From assembly GCF_013167215.1 (NCBI RefSeq), contig NZ_JABJWY010000038.1, positions 1 to 64,000 of the forward strand: a stretch of DNA of 64,000 nucleotides, read 5' to 3'. The number at the start of each line of letters is the position of its first letter. The first letter of the stretch is position 1. Both the position numbers and the translations under genes were made by a program. Below are positions 8,268-16,576 of this stretch, piece after piece. The stretch comes from Sphingobacterium prati (GTDB lineage Bacteria > Bacteroidota > Bacteroidia > Sphingobacteriales > Sphingobacteriaceae). The notes below the pieces were generated by a model that did not search any database, was not told where the DNA came from, and saw only the letters and a list, made by a program, of their open reading frames with translations.

Positions 8268-9290
8268 ATGATTACCACAAAATATTTTAATTACAAACAG
8301 ATATTCAATCTTGCTGGTGTACACCTAATCTGGCTGACAGGTTGGTGCTCATTGGTGGCGGTCATCTATTACTTTTTTAATTGGCAATGGATGATTATTC
8401 CCTGGGTTCCTGTTGCCTTAATTGGTACAGCGGAAGCATTCTATGTAGGCTTTAAAAATAATCAGGCCTACGATCGGTTGTGGGAAGCACGTAAAATCTG
8501 GGGTGGAATCGTAAATTCGAGTCGTTCTTTTGTGTCCATGCTTTATGCATTTGACACAACTCAAGGAGATCAGCATGATTTAACGGAAAGAAGAAAAATA
8601 ATTGCCTATCGTCATATTGCTTGGCTCTATCAATTGCGTGAGCAGCTTTTGATACCTACCGAGTGGGAGCATGTGAGCCTAAAGCGCCATTTTGGCGCAA
8701 TGAACGTGAAACGGCACCGTTTGATAAAAGCAGGCTTTCCGGATTACAGCCGGACAGCTATTTTCTTGCATAAATACTTATCAGCTGAAGAATTTAATTT
8801 GCAACCGACGTATAAAAATTTTGCAACTTATTTGAACAGTCAGCAGGCCAAAGATATCAATACCCTAAAAAATGATCAGGTTATTTCTGATTTCAATCAG
8901 ATGCAATTACAAACTTGTTTGAACCAATTTTATGACTTTCAGGGGCAGGCAGAACGGATAAAGAAGTTTCCCTCACCAAGGCAATTTGCCAGTACGGCAT
9001 TTGTTTTCAATGTTATCTTGATATTACTGTTGCCCTTGGGGCTTGTCAATGAATTTGCCAAACTCGGCGATTGGGGAATCTGGACCAGTATTCCTTTTTG
9101 TGTGGTCATAGGATGGATCTATATCGTGATGGAGTTGGTAGGGGATTACACCGAAAATCCTTTTGGTGGACTAATGTTTGACATACCAATGCTGTCGATC
9201 TGTCGCACAATTGAGATTGACCTCCTGCAAATGGTTGGCGAGGAAAACCTTCCTGAGCCCATAACCTCCAAAAACGGGGTACTGGTTTAA
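8268..9290 (+). CDS. bestrophin family ion channel
   Basis: The 340-residue membrane protein belongs to the bestrophin family (former UPF0187), pentameric ion channels of the inner membrane. Hydrophobic segments lie at residues 12-36 and 43-62 and again near 245-300. The family signature NNQAYDRLWEARKIWGGIVN follows the second segment, and ENPFGG near the C-terminus corresponds to the bestrophin D/E-NPFG motif. The ATG at 8268 gives the expected start before the first membrane helix; an upstream TTG at 8229 would add 13 unlikely residues. Prokaryotic members are mostly cation channels, but the ion is not predictable here. Confidence 0.88.
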   Translation: MITTKYFNYKQIFNLAGVHLIWLTGWCSLVAVIYYFFNWQWMIIPWVPVALIGTAEAFYVGFKNNQAYDRLWEARKIWGGIVNSSRSFVSMLYAFDTTQGDQHDLTERRKIIAYRHIAWLYQLREQLLIPTEWEHVSLKRHFGAMNVKRHRLIKAGFPDYSRTAIFLHKYLSAEEFNLQPTYKNFATYLNSQQAKDINTLKNDQVISDFNQMQLQTCLNQFYDFQGQAERIKKFPSPRQFASTAFVFNVILILLLPLGLVNEFAKLGDWGIWTSIPFCVVIGWIYIVMELVGDYTENPFGGLMFDIPMLSICRTIEIDLLQMVGEENLPEPITSKNGVLV

Positions 9291-9296
9291 CTTGGA

Positions 9297-9755
9297 CTAC
9301 ATCAGCATGGTCAGGGTGTTTTTGACCTCTGCGATCATAAAGGAGCTATGTGTACTAGCGATATGTTGTAAAGAGGTGAGTTTAGACAACATAAAATGAC
9401 GATAATCTTCCATGTCGCGTACGCAGATCTTTAAGATATAATCGTAATCCCCACTGACATGGAAACATTCCGTGACCTCCTGTAGATCCATAACCTCCCG
9501 TTCAAACTGCTGAATGTATTCTTTTTTATGTTGGACAAGCTTGACATGACAGAGCACCATAAAATCTTTTGCAATCTTATGCTTATTGAGAAGGGCAACA
9601 TATTTAGAGATTACTCCAGTTTTTTCAAGTTTACGCACCCGTTCGTATATAGCGGTCACAGACAGACCGAGTTTGTGTGATAGCTCTTTAGTGGTTTGTT
9701 TGGCATCCTCCTGTAATAATATCAGTAGTTTTTTATCAATTTCGTCAAGCTGCAT
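9297..9755 (-). CDS. Lrp/AsnC family transcriptional regulator
   Basis: The 152-residue regulator has an N-terminal winged helix-turn-helix (DEIDKKLLILLQEDAKQ, then TTKELSHKLGLSVTAIYERV) and a C-terminal RAM ligand-binding domain (HVSGDYDYILKICVRDMEDY). Lrp family proteins assemble as octamers and respond to amino acids. It is divergent from a methionine/cysteine PLP lyase across 145 bp that contain a perfect palindrome, which is the classic arrangement of a local regulator and its target; methionine or a related amino acid is the likely effector (inference). Confidence 0.92.
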   Translation of the reverse strand: MQLDEIDKKLLILLQEDAKQTTKELSHKLGLSVTAIYERVRKLEKTGVISKYVALLNKHKIAKDFMVLCHVKLVQHKKEYIQQFEREVMDLQEVTECFHVSGDYDYILKICVRDMEDYRHFMLSKLTSLQHIASTHSSFMIAEVKNTLTMLM

Positions 9756-9822
9756 AGATTATTTTTTGGTGAACAGATATAATAGATTTCTGATTTAGAT
9801 GTATTTTCTAAGATTAAGTGTA

Positions 9823-9845
9823 ATATTAGATTTATAATCTAATAT
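9823..9845. promoter_or_regulatory. palindromic putative Lrp operator
   Basis: Two perfect 10-bp arms, ATATTAGATT and AATCTAATAT, are separated by TAT in the divergent spacer between the Lrp gene and the PLP lyase gene. The size and AT-rich dyad symmetry fit an Lrp/AsnC site. It lies 55 bp before the lyase ATG and 67 bp before the regulator ATG, so it could control both. Confidence 0.6.
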
Positions 9846-9900
9846 ATCAATATATTATTGTAATAAAACTTAAAATAGTCCAATTTTATAATAAAAAATT

Positions 9901-11103
9901 ATGAAAAATTTTAATGCAGCAAATGAAATCCAGGATTTGCAATATTTTGGAGAATTCGGTGGTGTTAATCCTTCGATTTCGGATAGTTCGACCTATACTT
10001 TTCTGTCGGCTAAAACCATGTTTGATACGTTTGAGGGAAATGCGGATGGTTGTTACTTATATTCACGCCATTCATCCCCAATGAATCTCTATCTTGCACA
10101 AGCATTAGCAAAGCTCGAAAATACAGCAGCGGCCAATGTAACCGCTTCGGGAATGGGGGCTATTACTACGGTGTTATTGCAGCTCTGTCAGAGTGGTGAT
10201 CACATTATCTCCAGCCGAACCATCTATGGGGGTACCTATGCTTTCCTGAAAAATTTTTTACCGCCATTTCATATTGAAACAAGTTTTGTTGACATCAGCA
10301 ATTTTGAGGGAATCGAGTCTGCAATACGTCCGACGACCAAAATAATCTACTGTGAAACCGTCAGCAATCCTTTGTTGGAAATCGCTGATATTCGAAAACT
10401 GTCGGCTATCTGCAAGAAGTATAATCTCAAACTTGTTGTGGATAATACCTTTTCGCCCTTATCTGTTTCACCCGGAGTGCTGGGGGCGGATATTGTTATC
10501 CATAGCCTGACAAAATTTATTAATGGAAGTAGCGATACAGTCGGCGGTGTCTACTGTGGAACACAGGAATTCATCAATGAAACAAAAAATGTCAATTCTG
10601 GCGCTTGTATGCTGCTTGGACCAACGATGGACAGTCTTCGCTCTGCCAGTATCTTGAAAAACCTCAGAACTCTCCATATTCGTATCAAGCAACATAGTTA
10701 CAATGCACTATATCTCGCTGAGCGCTTTGAACAAGACGGGCTAAAAGTTTGTTATCCGGGATTACAATCCCATAAACACCATGAACTAATGAAAAGCATG
10801 ATGCATACTGAATATGGATTTGGAGGGATATTAACGCTGGACGCAGGAACAACTGATAAGGCTAACGAATTCATGGAACTGATGCAAAAGGAAAATCTTG
10901 GCTACCTTGCTGTAAGTTTGGGTTTCTATAAAACTTTATTTTCATGTTCAGGAAGCTCAACCTCCTCCGAAATTCCAGAGGAAGAACGTATCAGTATGGG
11001 AATTTCGGATGGACTGATCCGCTTCTCCATCGGTTTGGATGATGATATTCAACGCACTTATCAACGGATGAAGGCTTGTATGGTTAAAACCGGAGTTAAT
11101 TGA
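9901..11103 (+). CDS. Cys/Met metabolism PLP-dependent lyase (methionine gamma-lyase-like)
   Basis: The 400-residue enzyme is a fold-type I PLP enzyme of the trans-sulfuration family. The segment IVIHSLTKFINGSSDTVGG carries the PLP lysine, Lys205; DNTF (181-184) holds the Asp that binds the pyridine nitrogen; and GMGAITTV (84-91) is the phosphate-binding region. The neighbouring Lrp regulator and the YAFLKNFLP context favour methionine gamma-lyase, which makes methanethiol, ammonia and 2-oxobutyrate. However, the cysteine typical of that enzyme (YGCT) is glycine here (YGGT, Gly111), as in cystathionine lyases. Substrate specificity is therefore open. Confidence 0.87.
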   Translation: MKNFNAANEIQDLQYFGEFGGVNPSISDSSTYTFLSAKTMFDTFEGNADGCYLYSRHSSPMNLYLAQALAKLENTAAANVTASGMGAITTVLLQLCQSGDHIISSRTIYGGTYAFLKNFLPPFHIETSFVDISNFEGIESAIRPTTKIIYCETVSNPLLEIADIRKLSAICKKYNLKLVVDNTFSPLSVSPGVLGADIVIHSLTKFINGSSDTVGGVYCGTQEFINETKNVNSGACMLLGPTMDSLRSASILKNLRTLHIRIKQHSYNALYLAERFEQDGLKVCYPGLQSHKHHELMKSMMHTEYGFGGILTLDAGTTDKANEFMELMQKENLGYLAVSLGFYKTLFSCSGSSTSSEIPEEERISMGISDGLIRFSIGLDDDIQRTYQRMKACMVKTGVN

Positions 11104-11191
11104 TGAATGGCGTGTGCCCATCTGGCGGTGTCATTGTTACTGAAAAGTTGATTTCTTAAACTAGCTTAAGTTAAGATGAGGATTCTTGGTT

Positions 11192-11199
11192 TATCTTTG
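11192..11199 (+). promoter_or_regulatory. putative -7 box of the DoxX gene
   Basis: TATCTTTG fits TAnnTTTG and lies 19 nt before the DoxX ATG. A good -33 element is not evident. Confidence 0.45.
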
Positions 11200-11218
11200 A
11201 CTGATTAAATTTGGGATT

Positions 11219-11653
11219 ATGTATAGTCAACTATTTGTGCGTTTTGCTGTGGCAACAGCCTTTTTATCTGCAGTAGCTGATCGTTTGGGATTTTGGGGAC
11301 CGCCGGGAAGCGTCAATGCTTCTTGGGGGAACTGGGCCAATTTCGTCGCTTATTCCAATCAGCTGAATTTTTTTGTGCCTGCTTCCGTGGGAACGCTGCT
11401 CGCAATCGGAGCGACGGTGCTGGAAGTACTTTTGGCATTTTTGCTGTTGGTCGGCTTTCGGACACGTTTTGCGGCCCTGTTATCCGGTATATTGCTGACA
11501 GCTTTTGCGCTGACCATGACACTGTCATTTGGAATCAAAGTGACATTTAACTATTCGGTCTGGGTTGGGGCCAGTGCCTGTTTTTTATTGGGGGGATATA
11601 AGGTTTTTCCCTTTAGCATAGATGCATATTTGGAAAAGCATCGGCGGAAATAA
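11219..11653 (+). CDS. DoxX family membrane protein
   Basis: The 144-residue protein has four hydrophobic segments (about residues 5-22, 55-80, 85-105 and 112-130), matching the four-helix DoxX fold, including the G(A/V)..LE(V/L)LLA motif in helix two (GATVLEVLLAFLLLVG). DoxX relatives are poorly characterised membrane proteins linked to redox or oxidative stress functions in some bacteria. The sequence has GFWGPPGS in the first loop. It appears monocistronic, with its own promoter-like box and a weak terminator. Confidence 0.78.
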   Translation: MYSQLFVRFAVATAFLSAVADRLGFWGPPGSVNASWGNWANFVAYSNQLNFFVPASVGTLLAIGATVLEVLLAFLLLVGFRTRFAALLSGILLTAFALTMTLSFGIKVTFNYSVWVGASACFLLGGYKVFPFSIDAYLEKHRRK

Positions 11654-11678
11654 ACAATTTTATATTTATTGTTTTTTT
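11652..11678 (+). terminator. weak terminator after DoxX
   Basis: AAACAAT and ATTGTTT form a 7-bp AT-rich stem followed by a T run immediately after the DoxX stop. Confidence 0.45.
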
Positions 11679-11752
11679 ATACGACTGAGACGGTAGACTG
11701 TATGATAGAAAATTTATTTTCAATAAATATATGTTTTTCATAGGAAAGTATT

Positions 11753-11786
11753 AAAGCCGCATCAAATTCCCCAGTTGTGCGGCTTT
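11753..11786 (-). terminator. terminator of the Tyr-rich secreted protein gene
   Basis: AAAGCCGCA and TGCGGCTTT form a perfect 9-bp stem around a 16-nt loop, just past the stop of the minus-strand gene at 11795. It can act in either direction. Confidence 0.65.
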
Positions 11787-11794
11787 ATATTTTG

Positions 11795-13087
11795 TTACAT
11801 TTCCTTTAAATTCACCTCTTTTTTCTCGCCGTCCTTGTCTATGGTGATACGCTTCTCGATAGTAGCTTTGTCGATATAAGAGGACCGTGCGGTACCATAA
11901 TTGGTTGTGGAACCAGTATAACCCCAATAGTTATAGTAATTGGTATAACCTGATACATAGGAATAATTATACGAGTTGGAAAAATCGAAACTTGCCATAA
12001 TGATGTATGTGCCCGGCATCAGATCTGCAAACTCAAAATGCCCTTCGTCATCATAGACTTTGGCTTTTTTGACTGCATAACCAAAATCTGGGTTCAAAGG
12101 AACTTCGGGCATTTTTTTCTGTTTCCGGATTTTATTGTTGACTTGAACCCACTCTTCATAATAAGGCGAGCTTGGAAAGAGTGTAATCTCCGTCCCCTTA
12201 GGAGCATATTGCTTTTTTGCCGTATTGACCAGGCCACCTAGCCTTTTTCCAGAGCTTGACCGAGCATATGCTGTCCCGATAATCACACTATTGCCCTTGG
12301 AGATCTGTTGAATAGCTTGTTCCTTATTAAAGAGGCTTTTGATTGGTTGATAATCCAGCTCCTCGTTGAGTGTAATTTCCCACATGCCTTTGCCCATGGA
12401 CATTTCTCGTTGCCAGAGACGACGGTCTTTTTTGTCCACCACATAATTGTAAATAGCACCTGTATTTTCTTCCAATAGCGTAACCAACCATGTGTCATGT
12501 TTGCCGGTTTTCGGCGAACCGTAACTATAACTCTTTACTTCTTTAATGGTATAGTATTCAACCTGAACATTGGATTCGTCATTATAATAAAACTGTGGTA
12601 TACGAGCTTTATAGCCTACATCCAGCGGAAGTGTCCCAATCATATGATCCGTCCAGTTAAAGTCGATAAAAGGCTCGGAGGCTTTTAAATTCAGCTTTTT
12701 ATCTTTTTTTGTTTTCTTGGAGTAGTAATTGCCCGTGATCATCTCACCAAAGTTGAGATTTAATTTTGTTTCCTTGCCATCGCTATTGTAACTGATTGAT
12801 CTGAGTGTCTTGGCATCCACAACACTAGTCCGGGCAGTGACCCAGGCCTTGTCTTTGGGCGTATAGGAGCTTGTCAGGCTCAATTGGTTGTCGCCGGCAA
12901 GAATATCATAAGTTATTGTACCTTGCTTGTTCCAGCTCGTGTCCTTGACATAATACACGGTATAGAGGGATTTCTCAGGTTTTATATACTTGGTATTGAT
13001 ATCTGGGCTACCAGGTGCAACTATCTTTTGACTTAATGCTACAAATGGAAGCAGACCAGCCGCTAAAACAAGTGCATATGATTTCAT
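11795..13087 (-). CDS. secreted protein of unknown function with Tyr-rich C-terminus
   Basis: The 430-residue product begins with a signal peptide (MKSYALVLAAGLLPFVALSQ); the ATG at 13087 is preferred because the upstream in-frame ATG at 13117 would bury it. Residues 25-225 look like a DUF3108-type beta-rich domain, with repeated strands ending in statements such as LVTLLEENTGAIYNYVVDKK. Residues after about 270 resemble a carboxypeptidase-regulatory/Cna-B-like beta sandwich (GHFEFADLMPGTYIIMASFD). This is followed by an unusual Tyr/Ser/Gly stretch, NYSYVSGYTNYYNYWGYTG. I cannot assign a function; an exported, possibly surface-associated protein is likely. Confidence 0.65.
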   Translation of the reverse strand: MKSYALVLAAGLLPFVALSQKIVAPGSPDINTKYIKPEKSLYTVYYVKDTSWNKQGTITYDILAGDNQLSLTSSYTPKDKAWVTARTSVVDAKTLRSISYNSDGKETKLNLNFGEMITGNYYSKKTKKDKKLNLKASEPFIDFNWTDHMIGTLPLDVGYKARIPQFYYNDESNVQVEYYTIKEVKSYSYGSPKTGKHDTWLVTLLEENTGAIYNYVVDKKDRRLWQREMSMGKGMWEITLNEELDYQPIKSLFNKEQAIQQISKGNSVIIGTAYARSSSGKRLGGLVNTAKKQYAPKGTEITLFPSSPYYEEWVQVNNKIRKQKKMPEVPLNPDFGYAVKKAKVYDDEGHFEFADLMPGTYIIMASFDFSNSYNYSYVSGYTNYYNYWGYTGSTTNYGTARSSYIDKATIEKRITIDKDGEKKEVNLKEM

Positions 13088-13343
13088 ATATGTATTACTA
13101 TAGTTAATGAAAAACAAGCTGGTTTTACTTGTTTATATTATTAGTCTAAGGTAATAAAAAGGTTTCTATTTTTTTTGGATAATTAGCGGTTTCGACCAAT
13201 ACCGCTATTGTTCATATTCTAGGAGATCCTGCTTTTTCTCTTATTCCTGCGGCTTATGGTCTGCCATGTTTCAATTCACCTTCCATTTTTGTGAAATACT
13301 AAATAACGCCAGGGGCTCGACCTCGTTTCAGCTAAAGTTATCT

Positions 13344-14390
13344 TTAAACTGAATGTTCCTTTATAAAGTATTTTTTTCTGAACCAAAATGAAAGATTAAC
13401 AAGCGCTATCAATGCAGGAACTTCAACCAATGGCCCGATGACTCCGACAAAAGCTTGCCCACTATTGATACCGAACACAGCAATAGCGACTGCAATGGCC
13501 AATTCAAAATTATTGCCTGCAGCGGTAAACGCAATGGCGGTACTTTGTGAGTAATCTGCACCTACACGCTTGCCAGCAAAAAAGCTAGCAATGAACATGA
13601 GCACAAAGTAGATGATTAAAGGTATTGAAATACGCAATACATCCATGGGTAATTGCAGGATCATTTCACCCTTGAGACTGAACATCACCACAATGGTAAA
13701 GAGCAAAGCTATTAACGTGACAGGGGAGATCAAGGGAATAAATTTGTCCTGAAACCAGCTTTCGCCTTTTAGGGCAATCAATCCATATCTACTCAACACT
13801 CCAGCGAGGAAGGGGATACCTAAATAAATAGCAACGCTTTTTGCGATCTCACCAATTGAAATGTCCAACGAAAGTCCGGTCACGCCAAATAATGGAGGTA
13901 ATACTGTAATAAAAAAGTAGGCATAAAGGCTATAGAGTAATACCTGAAAAATACTGTTCAACGCAATCAAGCCTGCGGCATATTCTCTATTGCCATTTGC
14001 TAGCTCATTCCATACGACCACCATCGCAATGCAGCGGGCAAGCCCTATCAAGATCAGTCCTGTCATATATTCTGGATATCCATTCAGAAATAAAAGGGCC
14101 AATACAAACATTAAAATTGGTCCTATTATCCAGTTCAAGACGAGGGAGGTGCCGAGAACTTTTAAGTTCTTGAAAACCTTTCCAACGTGCTCATACCTCA
14201 CCTTGGCCAAGGGTGGATACATCATAAGAATTAATCCAACAGCAAGCGGGATATTAGTTGTGCCGCTGCTATAACTATTGATCCATGCAGCAGAAGAAGG
14301 GTAGAAATTGCCCAATAAAATACCCCCGAGCATTGCGAGGAAAATCCATACGGTGAGGTAACGGTCAAGAAATTTTAACTTCGATTGCAT
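13344..14390 (-). CDS. acr3: ACR3 family arsenite efflux transporter
   Basis: The 348-residue membrane protein is an Acr3-type arsenite permease that expels As(III), probably using the proton gradient. About ten hydrophobic helices run through the sequence, and GLARCIAMVVVWNELANGN carries the conserved cysteine of the family's fourth helix region. GNNFELAIAVAIAVFGINSGQA is the second signature half. Its start overlaps the upstream arsC-like gene by 16 nt, indicating translational coupling. It is the last gene of the ars operon. Confidence 0.93.
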   Translation of the reverse strand: MQSKLKFLDRYLTVWIFLAMLGGILLGNFYPSSAAWINSYSSGTTNIPLAVGLILMMYPPLAKVRYEHVGKVFKNLKVLGTSLVLNWIIGPILMFVLALLFLNGYPEYMTGLILIGLARCIAMVVVWNELANGNREYAAGLIALNSIFQVLLYSLYAYFFITVLPPLFGVTGLSLDISIGEIAKSVAIYLGIPFLAGVLSRYGLIALKGESWFQDKFIPLISPVTLIALLFTIVVMFSLKGEMILQLPMDVLRISIPLIIYFVLMFIASFFAGKRVGADYSQSTAIAFTAAGNNFELAIAVAIAVFGINSGQAFVGVIGPLVEVPALIALVNLSFWFRKKYFIKEHSV

Positions 14391-15007
14391 GTGCTAGTTT
14401 TAATATTTGAAAAGACATAGAACATTTCGGCCGCTATCTCCAAACTTCGTTCCGCATAAACAGAAGTTTGTTCAGGTGTGCCATCAGAAACTTTTGGGTC
14501 TTCAAAAGTGATTGGTATTCTTTTTTCCGCCCCGGAAATAAAAGGGCATCCGTCATCCGCCTGAGAACAAGTCATAATTGCTGCAAATCCAGAGACAGGG
14601 TTAAACGGATCGTAGTATTTTTTTGAAAAACCGATAACTGGAACCTCATTGTCGCTGTACTTTATTGCATAGATTGGGTTATCTGTATCAGCGATCTTAA
14701 GAATCGCGAATCCTTGCGAAGCGAGTGTCTCAGCTACCTTAGGGAATAAAGCAGTCTCTTCCGTACCACCTGAATAACAGTTCACCATCGGAATAGTATA
14801 GAAGGATGCTGCTACTTGTGCCCAAAGTTGTGATAAATGACTTCTACGGGAATTGTGTGTACAGATAAAATTGAGATTGATGGGATATCCACTATCTACC
14901 TTGTCCTGAATAAATTGGATCAGCGGATTTAACATAGCCTTGCGTTCTATACTCAAGTTCTGTTTACCGGTAATCGCGTTGATTGTCTCCTTTATTTTCT
15001 TAAACAT
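14375..15007 (-). CDS. arsC: arsenate reductase-like low-molecular-weight phosphatase family protein
   Basis: The 210-residue protein belongs to the thioredoxin-coupled ArsC/LMW protein tyrosine phosphatase fold. The P-loop CTHNSRRS supplies the nucleophile Cys49 and Arg55 (CX5R), and later cysteines in TCSQADDGCPF fit the reduction relay. In an arsenic operon it should reduce arsenate to arsenite for export by the overlapping Acr3. It is larger than classical ArsC because of an N-terminal helical extension (residues 1-40), as in Bacteroidota homologues. The name is by family and context; phosphatase activity remains possible. Confidence 0.85.
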   Translation of the reverse strand: MFKKIKETINAITGKQNLSIERKAMLNPLIQFIQDKVDSGYPINLNFICTHNSRRSHLSQLWAQVAASFYTIPMVNCYSGGTEETALFPKVAETLASQGFAILKIADTDNPIYAIKYSDNEVPVIGFSKKYYDPFNPVSGFAAIMTCSQADDGCPFISGAEKRIPITFEDPKVSDGTPEQTSVYAERSLEIAAEMFYVFSNIKTSTCNRS

Positions 15008-15025
15008 TGGCCTATTTTTAAACAG

Positions 15026-15499
15026 TTAGCAACAGCCTGAACCTGGAGTACAACAAGAAGACCCACTGATTGTTAGCGTTGACAGATTTCTCTTCTGCTT
15101 TTCAGCTGGTATTCCACAAGCGTCTTGGGCAAGACAAGTTGTGGTTTTGCTTTTCAGTAAAAAAGTCTGTCCGTTGAATGCGAGGTCGTATTTGCCAATC
15201 GTATCGCTTTGATATTCAACTTCAATTTCGGCATCTTCAATAGCCAACTTCTCCTCGGATAATTTAATGATATCTAATAGCTTACCTGGTTTTAGACGGT
15301 GCTCGTAATCATCCGCGTTCCACAGCTGGAAGTTTACAACTTTCTCATTGCGGATGACACCGCCGCAATCAATGAAGTTTTTCGTGATCTGACCAACTTC
15401 GGTGACATGGAAGTGTTCAGGAACGAATGTGCCATTTTCGAGTTGAAATTCAACATTATCCAATGTTGTTAGAATTTGCTTGATTTCTGATAATTTCAT
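15026..15499 (-). CDS. DUF6428 family protein of the ars operon, Cys-rich tail
   Basis: The 157-residue soluble protein is a DUF6428 member, a family regularly seen in Bacteroidota arsenic operons but with no known function. Most of it looks like a compact alpha/beta domain. It ends in SSCCTPGSGCC, four cysteines within nine residues, with two more at TTCLAQDACG, which suggests binding of As(III) or another soft metal (inference): a metallochaperone or sensor role is plausible. It lies 18 bp upstream of arsC and has an ArsR-type operator just before its start. Confidence 0.8.
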   Translation of the reverse strand: MKLSEIKQILTTLDNVEFQLENGTFVPEHFHVTEVGQITKNFIDCGGVIRNEKVVNFQLWNADDYEHRLKPGKLLDIIKLSEEKLAIEDAEIEVEYQSDTIGKYDLAFNGQTFLLKSKTTTCLAQDACGIPAEKQKRNLSTLTISGSSCCTPGSGCC

Positions 15500-15530
15500 A
15501 GCAGATTGGTTTTATATGATGAAAAAACTA

Positions 15531-15549
15531 TATATTGCAATATTACGAT
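15531..15549. promoter_or_regulatory. ArsR-type operator upstream of DUF6428-arsC-acr3
   Basis: TATATTGCAATATTACGAT contains the perfect palindrome ATATTGCAATAT (15532-15543). An identical 19-bp copy lies upstream of arsR. On the minus strand the site includes TAATATTG, one mismatch from the -7 consensus, so a bound repressor would cover the promoter. Confidence 0.7.
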
Positions 15550-15565
15550 GATTTGTTTTAAAAAA

Positions 15566-15898
15566 TTATCCACAGCAATTTGAGACATTAACGTCCTGGT
15601 TGAAAAATGCATTGAGCTCCTGTTGAAATTCCTTCCAAATCACGTCATTGATACAATAGCAAACAGACTTTCCTTCAATTGTACCTTGTATTATTCCTGT
15701 ATTTTTCAGTTCCTTCAGATGCTGAGAAATGGTTGCCTGTGCAAGTCCCAATTCATCGACAAGATCATTGCAGATGCATGCTTTCTTGTCAATAATGTGT
15801 TGGAGAATAGCTATGCGTGCAGGGTGCCCAAGTACTTTAAATGCTGAAGCAAGTTTATTTTGTTCGTCTGCAAAAATTTCTGTCTTTGTAAGTCCCAT
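15566..15898 (-). CDS. arsR: ArsR family metalloregulator
   Basis: The 110-residue winged-helix repressor has the HTH segment LVDELGLAQATISQHLKELK. Two cysteines just before it (KKACICND) occupy the usual As(III)-sensing alpha-3 position, and the protein ends in NVSNCCG, adding a second thiol pair. Metal binding would release it from DNA and derepress the operon. The ATG at 15898 gives the normal family length; the upstream ATG at 15970 would add 24 residues encoded within the operator and promoter. It heads the operon arsR-DUF6428-arsC-acr3. Confidence 0.93.
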   Translation of the reverse strand: MGLTKTEIFADEQNKLASAFKVLGHPARIAILQHIIDKKACICNDLVDELGLAQATISQHLKELKNTGIIQGTIEGKSVCYCINDVIWKEFQQELNAFFNQDVNVSNCCG

Positions 15899-15909
15899 TA
15901 TGATAATAT

Positions 15910-15928
15910 TATATTGCAATATTACGAT
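15910..15928. promoter_or_regulatory. ArsR-type operator upstream of arsR
   Basis: This is the second exact copy of TATATTGCAATATTACGAT, 12 bp before the arsR ATG. Its position over a TAATATTG -7-like box points to autorepression. Confidence 0.7.
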
Positions 15929-16005
15929 AATAATTTTAGATATCCAACGGTATGAATATTTTTTTTGCAAACACAGCCGATGATCTAAGATGCTCCAAAT
16001 ACGTT

Positions 16006-16398
16006 TTATAACAAGGGTTTCTTTTTTGGGTTAGCATTGAAATATTCTTTTTTAAACTGAAACATCTGTGCCATTTTTTGTGCACGCCATTTGGCCTCTT
16101 CTGCTTTTTCGCCTTTGTACAAGCGATCTACGGTGGATTCAAATAAAAGAAGCCATTGGTCAAAATGCTTTGCCTCGATTGGTAGAGGGATATGGGGTGG
16201 GAATGGACTACCAAAATAGGTATGCTCATCTAATAAAATTGTCTGCCAAAAGCGATACATCTTTTCCAAGTGCACAGCCCACCTGTCTTGGATACGCTCT
16301 TGAAAAATAGGACCTAAGAGATTGTCCTGACGGACAGTGTTATAAAACTGATCAACCAGTATTTTGATGTCCGCGATGGTCTGAATGTCCTGTTTCAT
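16006..16398 (-). CDS. group III truncated haemoglobin
   Basis: The 130-residue protein is a group III (trHbP/HbIII) truncated globin. Recognisable parts are the B-helix FYNTVRQDNLLGPIF, the CD/E region RWAVHLEKMYRFWQTILL with the family Trp, and the F-helix segment AKHFDQWLLLFE, in which the His before FDQW is the likely proximal haem ligand. These globins bind O2 or NO; the physiological role of group III members is poorly defined. It is monocistronic and has a lysine-rich tail. Confidence 0.87.
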   Translation of the reverse strand: MKQDIQTIADIKILVDQFYNTVRQDNLLGPIFQERIQDRWAVHLEKMYRFWQTILLDEHTYFGSPFPPHIPLPIEAKHFDQWLLLFESTVDRLYKGEKAEEAKWRAQKMAQMFQFKKEYFNANPKKKPLL

Positions 16399-16576
16399 GG
16401 GATGACGTGTATGTTTTGTGGAACGGATGCTACTGTAGCTGTTTCACGGTATATAATAAGTTAAATTTAAGTAGAATAATGGAGAAATGAATCAGGCTGA
16501 TGTAAAGAAGCCTGTTAATAATATTGGATTTTTCTTTTATTCTCAGTAATTTGAATGCACATTTAGGGAAAAACAG

